Source: Branchiostoma floridae
Lineage: Eukaryota > Chordata > Leptocardii > Amphioxiformes > Branchiostomatidae
DNA: 64,000 nt
NCBI RefSeq assembly: GCF_000003815.2
Contig: NC_049991.1
Coordinates: 7,721,703-7,785,702, forward strand
Reading direction: 5' to 3'
A program made the translations under genes and the position numbers. Shown piece by piece: positions 60,101 to 64,000 of this stretch. Below the pieces are notes generated by a model that made no database searches, was not told the DNA's origin, and was given only the letters and a program-made list of their open reading frames with translations. Every line of letters begins with the position of its first letter. Position 1 is the first letter of the stretch.

Positions 60101-62840
60101 CGTATTTGCTGGAACAGCTAATATTACACTCTAGTTTCCTGTTGAAACGTCAAGCATCATCCCTTCATTTCATTACTAACATGTACAGGTCTACGGCTAT
60201 TTCTTCCTTTCCAGGCAGACGTTACAAAGAGATGGTAACTTCCAAGGGCTCATCTCTCAAGCTACGGTGTGACTACAGCTTCATTACCAGAGGGAAAAAC
60301 CATCCAAAACCCCATGTAATATGGATGAAGGAAGATAGACGACAACTTGAAGGCACATTTGTCAACATAACCAATGGGGTGAGTGAAGCTGTCCTGAATG
60401 TACTCAATAGTACCAAGGAGGTTGAAAGTACAAGCTGGCACCTTCCATTCAGTATGCACAAAAACTGTTTAGATCGTTACAATATGCACGGAAAATATGC
60501 AGTGGCTGTTTTGCGCATACATTGGCACCTTATCAACTCCTGGAGAAATTGGAGACATGAAAGTAATTATAAGAAAATCCAACGATATCGATGTGACACA
60601 AATGGTTACTTTTCCTTATATCACATGTCATATATCAAGAATAGTATCATATCGTATAATATCGCATGTTATGAACGTTGTATCATGTGTTCCTGGTTGT
60701 GATCGTGGACGATTTCCAAACATTTATTTTCACAAATGCCGCTATCGATGGATGTCACGTTAATTACTGATATATATGTTTTTTTTTTCATCTTCAGGAA
60801 CCTAATAACAAGCATGTGTCTATGCTACACTTGAGGGACTTACATTCCAGCATGACTGGTAGTTACTCGTGTCTGGTGGAATATGGTGGAAGGTCAGTCG
60901 TCACGAACGCATTCGGGATTCTCGTATATTCACCTCCTCAAATTCCAGGTGAGGGATTGCCATAGAGAGCAAAAATACATTTGGGATTCTCTTGAACAAC
61001 CTCTTCAAATCTCATGTTAAACGTTGTCATAGAATGAAATACTCTACATAATTGTTGTTTGCTTCCATTGACATACGGTAAGCGATAGATTGTATGCTGT
61101 TGATTTAGGATTCTTGGTTGGACTTTCATCATCTACTGTCATTTATTAAAGAAAGAATCTAGTTATTTGAAGAGGCATGCAAATTCCACAAAAATTTCCA
61201 AACGCTTACCGACGAAAACAAAACTATAACGCTGTTAACGTCACATAACCCACGCATCATAGAAAAAGTGGGACACTTCGTCTTCCACTGCTTCCAGAAA
61301 AGAAGTCAAACCCTAAATACGTAGATTGTAGCTCTCAGCAGTCCATATCATTGATAGAATAGTCACTCGTTTACACTTGTCACCATTGTTATCTATACCA
61401 AAGTATTTCATTTTATACATGTTTATCATATTTCTGTATGTTTCATGTTGCAATTAGCCCTCGGGCAAGAACTTGCAAATAAACTTCTATAAATTATCAG
61501 TCTATATTCTGACTATAAGGGACAGATAAAAGCTGCTAGCCACAATATTGGCTTTCCTGGAAGACAACGTATCAATTCAGGCTCATATTTCTAAATTTCA
61601 ATAATACATGTACTGTATGACGGAAGAGACCTGGGACCAAAGCATTATTAAAAAGCTTTCTCATCTAGAATACAAAACTACAATTGATTATATACTTCTG
61701 GGGTTGGAGGAGTTGTAATCATTGTTATATGTCACATTACATTAGTGGTTGAACCTGATAGCACAATGCACACGTGACACAAAAGAAACGGATCATGTAT
61801 GCTTTTCTACAGAAACCACGTCACCGGCGGTTTTGGCTCTCGGTATCATCCTGCCGGTACTACTGGTCATCTGTATTTGCTGTGTTGCCAGGACCCGTCG
61901 CTACCAGGAAAGGTGGGCAAAGTCAAGGAAAAATGTCCAGTCTAGGGTGGAGGTGGTATATATGACAACTGTTACTGTCATCATTGGCCTCCTCCCGTCA
62001 TTAGTGAATGATCATCTTCAGTGAATGGCTGTCTTGAGTGAAATATCCTTGATATTTGATAATAGTTGTTTGTGAACAAGATTTCGAACTTTGGTTTCTA
62101 ATTAAATTGCTATACTTAACTTTTACTGCAATACTCCCTGGAAGAGTACATGTAAAGGCCAACACAATTCAGACATTAGAAAAAGTCTAAAACATAGTAT
62201 GCTAATAAAGATTTCAAAGAATGGTAGGTTTTGGCTATCGTCAGTCCGAACGTCTTCTTAGCTGTTTTACCATTGTGCTGAATGGAAGTGTCTCGGACAT
62301 CAAAGTTTGTCAGGCGTGTCAGTGTTGTGGTGTAAGTTCAGTCAAGTAAGCAGACCAAATTGATACTATCTCGAAAGCATTAAGAATGCAGCAGAGGTGT
62401 ATACACCATCTCACTTACACTTTGTCCTGCTTTATCTAAAAACCAACCTGATAATATATGATGTGAGTCGTTCTTAGATGGTAACAATCACGTCTACGGT
62501 CTTTTTCAGGTTTCCAGTTCTTGGAGATAACCAAATGGTGCGGAGCATAAAAGCTGGAATGGAAGACATAAAAGCTGGAATCGTAGACATAAAAGCTGGA
62601 ATGGTAGACATAAAAGCTGGAATGGTAGACACAAAAGCTGTAGTGGAAGACCCAATTGACGGAATAATCTTGAAAATCAAAACTAAGGCTGTTTTGGCGT
62701 GGCAAGGAAACTCGGGCTTCATACAGCTACATCGCAAGTTTGGTGCAAAGATACGGCCCGACCTGTACCAAGATCAGATCGACGGTGCTACTAAGGATGA
62801 AGAGGGGATCAAGGAACCACCTGACCACGACACTGTTTAA
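38437..62840 (+). CDS. PAN/Apple-TSR-laminin G-Ig single-pass receptor, unrecognised family
   Basis: Predicted type I membrane protein, 1502 aa. Exons: 38437-38439, 39599-39686, 41474-41764, 45102-45401, 46625-46776, 47805-47973, 48416-48640, 49156-49347, 49889-50059, 51501-51674, 52344-52520, 53396-53590, 53900-54070, 54645-54898, 55413-55590, 55938-56063, 56412-56665, 57405-57732, 58645-58959, 60215-60378, 60798-60948, 61813-61912 and 62510-62840. All have AG and GT borders and the phases agree throughout. Domains: signal peptide 1-26; PAN 31-127 and 128-227; helical exon 228-278; TSR1 279-334; Cys module 335-409; TSR2-7 410-769; laminin-G-like 770-955 and 956-1149; PAN 1150-1254; Ig 1255-1359; transmembrane about 1366-1385; tail 1386-1502. 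Ligand and function are unknown; the domains are adhesion and matrix-binding types. Weak points: the one-codon first exon, the 46625 exon and the choice of the 47805 acceptor. PAN1 and PAN2 could be alternatives rather than tandem. Confidence 0.82.
38922..39082 (+). repeat. Interspersed repeat ending GCAATTAGCCCTCGGGC
   Basis: Shares AAGAAGTCAAACCC and the end GCAATTAGCCCTCGGGCACG plus ACTTGCAAATAAACTTC with 61297-61487. A fragment of the end also appears near 52030. Probably the 3' part of a dispersed retroelement; family unknown. Confidence 0.5.
39687..41473 (+). other. Receptor intron before PAN1
   Basis: Contains a (TG)n tract at 40162-40262 and, at 40801-41003, a block repeated upstream of PAN3 (58334-58536). 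No exon recognised. Confidence 0.7.
40162..40262. repeat. (TG)n-rich microsatellite
   Basis: About 100 bases of TG/TC/GC dinucleotides in the intron before PAN1. Confidence 0.9.
41474..41764 (+). CDS. PAN/Apple domain exon 1
   Basis: Phase 1-1 exon of 97 codons. It reads PYGDLFTKEEGHFF, then DECARRCLQGYGSY, PPCLSFNHRPAG, ARCWLHSS and WPHRNYYQRK. The spacing ECARRC...CLSFNHRP...CWL...YYxxK is the PAN_1/Apple fold pattern, with its conserved cysteines. PAN domains bind proteins or carbohydrates. Near-duplicates at 45102-45401 and 58645-58959. Confidence 0.85.
41990..43310 (-). mobile_element. Decayed, 5'-truncated LINE (non-LTR retrotransposon) fragment
   Basis: On the minus strand, pieces in different frames form the C-terminal part of a reverse-transcriptase polyprotein. 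43297-42899 carries KKTEALWVGT, KALGAHFG, IGRILIVKTIGISKLIYICS. 42429-42049 ends with the zinc-binding-like DSCNNCDERHTIEHLFIHCR. Several frameshifts lie between, so it is inactive. It interrupts the block downstream of PAN1, just after AATGC near 41988, at a point where the PAN2 copy (45606 on) continues differently. LINE clade not determined. Confidence 0.8.
43311..45101 (+). other. Intron sequence between PAN1 and PAN2
   Basis: No exon recognised. 43846-43985 is a diverged copy of the interspersed repeat at 11246-11370. The rest (44100-45060) is AT-rich, with many ATTTGCATAA-type motifs. Confidence 0.5.
45102..45401 (+). CDS. PAN/Apple domain exon 2
   Basis: Phase 1-1 exon of 100 codons, nearly identical to PAN3 and close to PAN1: SYEELFTKEEGHFFGDNPDF, EECARRCLKGYGSYDGV, PPCLSFNHRPAGSPEG, CWLRSSNKDKAASPG, WPHRNYYQKK. 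Preceded by the shared AAGTTTAAAATG motif and followed by a duplicated intron segment. Confidence 0.85.
45834..45868. repeat. Short foldback with AAGGAGG termini
   Basis: Arms AAGGAGGTTAAAGA and TCTTTAACCTCCTT around a 7-base loop, flanked by direct repeats sharing GTATTAC (45826-45832 and 45870-45876). Same terminal motif as 36874-36916. Confidence 0.65.
45878..46434. mobile_element. MITE with AAGGCCCCGTTCA termini
   Basis: The left end AAGGCCCCGTTCA and right end TGAACGGGGCCTT are inverted repeats. The sub-terminal GATGCATCCGCAT is also repeated inverted near 46394. Flanking 8-mers GTATTACT (45870-45877) and GTACTACT (46435-46442) differ at one base, as expected of a hAT-like 8-bp duplication. 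It lies in the intron after PAN2; internal short ORFs match nothing I know. Confidence 0.65.
46625..46776 (+). CDS. Helix-rich exon between PAN2 and TSR1
   Basis: Acceptor CCCACAG, donor GTGAGT, phase 1 to 0. It encodes GYAHHHASSLQGAIDRLNEV, then HAAHPHLEQLCVFAKCTYEQ and VTHLLPNLHEV: amphipathic helix-like, with two Cys. No domain recognised. Included because it bridges PAN2 (phase 1) and TSR1 (phase 0) cleanly. Confidence 0.5.
47805..47973 (+). CDS. Thrombospondin type-1 repeat 1
   Basis: Reads WSEWGPWSDCSVGCGQGSNV, RRRNCSDP, ECTQNKKC: a TSR with the W-x2-W-x2-W C-mannosylation ladder and six cysteines. The acceptor is taken at 47804 (phase 0). An alternative AG at 47793 would start VDGQWSEW in phase 1, like the other TSRs; it would then not join the 46625 exon in frame. 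Donor GTATGT, phase 1. Confidence 0.85.
48034..48230. repeat. (CT)n / polypyrimidine microsatellite
   Basis: About 200 bases of TCTCTC interrupted by G and A, in the intron after TSR1. Confidence 0.95.
48416..48640 (+). CDS. Unrecognised Cys-containing module exon
   Basis: A phase 1-1 exon of exactly 75 codons: ENGPCGVSTCSVYVLWMDHG, then IGQWCFGKGTVGERSCFFEV, ending MSSPDLHIICN. Acceptor GGCCACAG after a pyrimidine stretch; donor GTGGGT. Five cysteines. I recognise no family. Its symmetric phase and open frame support it as a coding module. Confidence 0.65.
49156..50059 (+). CDS. TSR2 and TSR3 exons (49156-49347, 49889-50059)
   Basis: Two phase 1-1 exons. TSR2 (64 codons): WMNIWSPWGQCQGDPYCSIG, then CPSGIEGCP and FCTLPPC, an enlarged repeat. 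TSR3 (57 codons): VDGGWSGWSEWSVSTSNCGE, then FRTCNQPIPQAHGKDCPGP and MPC. TSR3 has lost the first Cys normally found after the Trp ladder (S-V-S-T-S-N-C). Confidence 0.85.
49481..49595. mobile_element. TAGCCT foldback element, 9-bp target duplication
   Basis: Arms TAGCCTGAGTATCATCCTCC... and the reverse complement ending GGATGATACTCAGGCTA, about 47 bases each. Flanking 9-mers AGATCACTG (49472-49480) and AAATCACTG (49596-49604) differ at one base. In the intron between TSR2 and TSR3. Confidence 0.8.
51501..51674 (+). CDS. Thrombospondin type-1 repeat 4
   Basis: Phase 1-1, 58 codons: DWGQWTPCTRTCWEGSRKRE, RRCLSNKRTC, FCNVQPCP. It has the C-x2-(S/T)-C-x2-G O-fucosylation pattern (CTRTCWEG). Preceded by a 1.4 kb intron (50060-51500) in which I see no other exon. 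Confidence 0.88.
51802..51975. mobile_element. TA-flanked MITE, copy 1
   Basis: Termini CAGTGGAAGCCAGTTAATTG and an inverted end AATTAAGCGGCTTCCACTG, flanked by TA on both sides; 174 bp. CAG ends plus TA suggest a Tc1/mariner superfamily (pogo/Tigger-like) derivative. In the intron after TSR4. Confidence 0.7.
52344..52520 (+). CDS. Thrombospondin type-1 repeat 5
   Basis: Phase 1-1, 59 codons: [20 protein letters not shown], then VCTNPAP, CTGPD and EMTRCPDN. Canonical [14 protein letters not shown] with C-mannosylation and O-fucosylation patterns. Confidence 0.9.
52541..52713. mobile_element. TA-flanked MITE, copy 2
   Basis: Same family as 51802-51975: termini CAGTAGAAGCCACTTAACTG and AATTAAACGGCTTCTACTG, TA on both sides, 173 bp, same orientation. 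It begins 20 bases after the TSR5 donor. Confidence 0.7.
53396..54070 (+). CDS. TSR6 and TSR7 exons (53396-53590, 53900-54070)
   Basis: TSR6 (65 codons): WQWQSWEIWQPCDRTCDMGY, RGCMVNPN, ECHVAECA. TSR7 (57 codons): NWAAWSSWSDCTATCGDGVR, RTCTDPAPYGDG, HCSIPPCI, a classic complete repeat. Both are phase 1-1 and carry the O-fucosylation pattern (CDRTCDMG, CTATCGDG). Confidence 0.92.
54645..57732 (+). CDS. Two laminin-G-like domains (five exons)
   Basis: LamG1: 54645-54898 (STRIFNKNSYLRYPSP, GDGLLLWTEND, KIELGLKEGLIVLKA), 55413-55590 (WNDLVATIAGKRVSLRVND, GPLFLGG) and 55938-56063 (GFQGKVSDLWINYQQFSL). LamG2: 56412-56665 (SRIFFGREYAVI, KEGLLFYNKGKEDGTFIILF, KLGFG) and 57405-57732 (DRWMHLQLTI, LEMRINSG, PSLLIGG, RGFMGVIYSVKVYG). 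The motifs GLLLW, G-x-V-x-x-L and LxIGG are laminin-G features, although the order and divergence make the family call inference. Splice phases are 1-0, 0-1, 1-1, 1-0 and 0-1, so each domain pair is symmetric. Confidence 0.8.
56953..57113. mobile_element. TAGCCT foldback element, 9-bp target duplication
   Basis: Arms TAGCCTGGGTACCATCCGG... (56953-56986) and its reverse complement (57080-57113). Flanking 9-mers ATATGACAC (56944-56952) and ATATGATAC (57114-57122) differ at one base. Internal tandem AGTCGCTTCT segments. Within the LamG2 intron. Confidence 0.8.
58645..58959 (+). CDS. PAN/Apple domain exon 3
   Basis: Phase 1-1 exon of 105 codons. Nearly identical to PAN2 over EECARRCLKGYGSYDGVNPP, CLSFNHRPA and WPHRNYYQKK, with a five-codon insertion (FGRSR region) after NHRPAL. 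It lies on the far side of the TSR and LamG block, directly before the Ig domain. Confidence 0.85.
59604..59828 (+). other. Doubtful extra exon between PAN3 and Ig
   Basis: A good acceptor (TTTCATTGTATAG) opens a 78-codon frame: EKPCGLPGLKVPAS, then FKRLVLGPLFIFMMV. The best donor by sequence (GTAATT at 59840) leaves phase 0 and would break the join to the Ig exon. Only a weak donor (GTACAT at 59829) gives phase 1. Left out of the gene model. It falls in sequence absent from the PAN2 downstream copy. Confidence 0.25.
60215..60948 (+). CDS. Immunoglobulin domain (60215-60378, 60798-60948)
   Basis: Ig fold split by a phase 0 intron. First exon: SSLKLRCDYSFI (B-strand Cys), HVIWMKED (core Trp). 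Second exon: MLHLRDLHSSMTGSYSCLVE (Tyr-x-Cys with the second Cys), VVTNAFGILVYSPP. Outer phases are 1 and 1. Sits just outside the membrane. Confidence 0.88.
61297..61487 (+). repeat. Interspersed repeat ending GCAATTAGCCCTCGGGC, second copy
   Basis: Same start and end motifs as 38922-39082, with a more diverged middle. In the intron before the transmembrane exon. Confidence 0.5.
61813..61912 (+). CDS. Transmembrane exon of the receptor
   Basis: ETTSPAVLALGIILPVLLVI, then CICCVARTRRYQER: one hydrophobic helix with a Cys-rich inner edge (possible palmitoylation) followed by basic stop-transfer residues. Acceptor TTCTACAG; donor GTGGGC at 61913 in phase 2, which matches the last exon. A longer open frame (to 62022) is read if this donor is skipped. 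Confidence 0.75.
62510..62840 (+). CDS. Cytoplasmic tail exon with five heptad repeats
   Basis: Acceptor TCTTTTTCAG; starts in phase 2 and ends at TAA 62838-62840. After FPVLGDNQMVRS come five 7-residue units (IKAGMED, IKAGIVD, IKAGMVD, IKAGMVD, TKAVVED) at 62547-62651, encoded by a 21-bp tandem repeat. The rest is mixed charged, ending EPPDHDTV. No kinase, ITIM or SH2-binding motif was seen. Confidence 0.75.
62547..62651 (+). repeat. 21-bp coding minisatellite, 5 copies
   Basis: Unit ATAAAAGCTGGAATGGTAGA plus C, repeated in frame with few changes; the last unit is the most diverged. Confidence 0.9.
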
Positions 62841-62868
62841 CTCATTGTTTTTAACTCATTGTCACTGT

Positions 62869-63345
62869 TTAACTGTTAACTCATTTTCCATTAGTAAGAA
62901 GCAATAGTGTAGTATCAGCATGTGCATTCCTACTAGTGAAAAAAAGTAGTTAACTTACTAGTGAAAAGACGAGGTAAAGGGATGTGTAGTGTCAGTGTGT
63001 GGTAAGTGTAGTATTAGCATATGTATTCTTACTAGTGGAAAATGAGTTAAGACCACTCTAACTAATTTTTTCACTAGCAACAGGCAACCGTGCAGTATCA
63101 GTATGTATTCTTACAAGTCAAAAATGACGTAAGACCACTTTAACTCATCTTTACACTTGTATTCAGATACATACTGGAATTGGTTTCTCACTAGACCAAT
63201 ACAAATGAGTACACTAGTGAAAAAATGAGTTTAAGGGGTCTTCATTAATTTTTTCACTAGTAAGAGACAACCGTGTAGTATATATATCCGTACTTGTGAA
63301 AAAAGTTAGTAAGGGTCTTAAATCATTTATTCACTATAAATAGAC
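62869..63345. repeat. Degenerate satellite-like array with CACTAGTAAG/CTAGTGAAAA motifs
   Basis: Recurrent segments (AACTCATTTT, TTTTTCACTAGTAAG, GTAGTATCAGTATGT, ACTAGTGAAAAAATGAG) in both orientations, at least three irregular units of about 140-180 bp. Lies just after the receptor stop codon, possibly in its 3' UTR: an AATAAA occurs at 63428-63433. Confidence 0.6.
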
Positions 63346-63545
63346 TATTGATAAGAAAAAGAAGCACAACTTTTCGAAATATCACGTTTTTTGGTCTTGA
63401 ATTAGTTTTAGGTGTAAGATAAATGTGAATAAATCAAGTCTGCTTTCTCACAAAATGCTCGACGGTTGTCAAACAACAAGTGGGATTAAGCCTTCTCACA
63501 CTAGTTACCACGCATACTTGGGTGAAAGGAACTCTGGGTAATATG

Positions 63546-63706
63546 TAGCCTCTACCAGGCTCCGTGGATCGGTAGAATCGTTATCCTCAACACTCGTGGT
63601 GAGGAAACGTACTCTTCTGGCCGGCTAACTCCCCTAGCGCACTATAGACTCTATTTGTCCAATTTCTACAATTAGACCACTGATCCACGAAGCCTGGTAG
63701 AGGCTA
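63546..63706. mobile_element. TAGCCT foldback element, third copy
   Basis: Arms TAGCCTCTACCAGGCTCCGT... (63546-63570) and its reverse complement (63682-63706). Flanks GGTAATATG (63537-63545) and GGTAATACC (63707-63715) share their first seven bases. Confidence 0.75.
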
Positions 63707-63809
63707 GGTAATACCATAGGCGGTAGGACATCGAGTTTTTGTTAATATCAGTATCAGTTTGCTGTGATAAAATTCCGACTCAAATGAAATCAAAGTGTGT
63801 AGTCGTTCC

Positions 63810-64000
63810 ATCATGGGATTCCCGAGAATCATACACTATATTAAACATACACTGTGTACTTGGTCCACTGAAACATTCCTGAGAATCGTCACTTTAATAC
63901 ACACACCGTGCACTCGGTCCACGGAAAGATTCCCGAGAATCGTACACTTACACACACTATGTACTTGGTCAACGGAAAGATTCCTGAGAATCGTACACTT
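63810..64000. repeat. Tandem array of about 62-bp units, cut by window end
   Basis: At least three units containing GATTCC(C/T)GAGAATCGTACAC and a (G/T)TGTACTTGGTCCACGGAAA-like part. The array runs off the right edge. Confidence 0.8.

Noticed and set aside
61913-62022. Read-through of the transmembrane exon as the true C-terminus
   Set aside because: The GTGGGC donor at 61913 in phase 2 matches the phase of the last exon exactly, and the whole model then closes at a multiple of three; kept only as a possible isoform.
63810-64000. CRISPR-like array
   Set aside because: Tandem units with no unique spacers, in a eukaryotic genome; ordinary satellite.

Overview
The window is animal nuclear DNA: AT-rich, intron-dense, with GT-AG splice sites and many small foldback and SINE-type repeats. 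The gene content (chordate-like PDPK1, ATP5PD and GAS7 orthologs beside a heavily domain-shuffled extracellular receptor) fits an invertebrate chordate, most likely a lancelet (Branchiostoma). The organism call is inference from gene content and repeat style; no species marker was available.

Layout, left to right. (1) 329-14354, minus: PDPK1, the PDK1 kinase. The full kinase domain and linker are readable from splice junctions; the C-terminal PH domain is not seen and probably lies left of base 1. (2) 16181-18930, plus: complete ATP5PD (mitochondrial ATP synthase subunit d), 5 exons, 159 aa. It is divergent from PDPK1 across about 1.8 kb. (3) 22280-37294, minus: complete GAS7 (SH3-WW-F-BAR), 17 exons, 511 aa, convergent with ATP5PD and with an 8 kb first intron. 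It carries a 42-nt exon that adds 14 residues to the F-BAR. (4) 38437-62840, plus: a large gene head-to-head with GAS7. I reconstruct it as signal peptide, two PAN/Apple domains, a helical exon, seven thrombospondin type-1 repeats (TSRs) with an unrecognised Cys module after the first, two laminin-G-like domains, a third PAN/Apple, an Ig domain, one transmembrane helix, and a cytoplasmic tail with five heptad repeats. The 23 exons join in phase to 1502 codons plus stop. I do not recognise this architecture as a described family; it is the best candidate for something new here.

The three PAN exons sit inside duplicated blocks that include flanking intron sequence, so the receptor is growing by duplication of whole exon-plus-intron cassettes. 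Its extracellular exons are nearly all phase 1-1, the classic condition for exon shuffling.

The non-coding space holds two families of foldback elements with about 9-bp target-site duplications (termini TAGCCT...AGGCTA and AAGGAGG...CCTCCTT), a pair of TA-flanked MITEs around one TSR exon, a possible hAT-like MITE, several tRNA-derived SINE copies, a decayed 5'-truncated LINE, microsatellites, and two satellite-like arrays at the right edge. No CRISPR, rRNA or true tRNA gene was seen.
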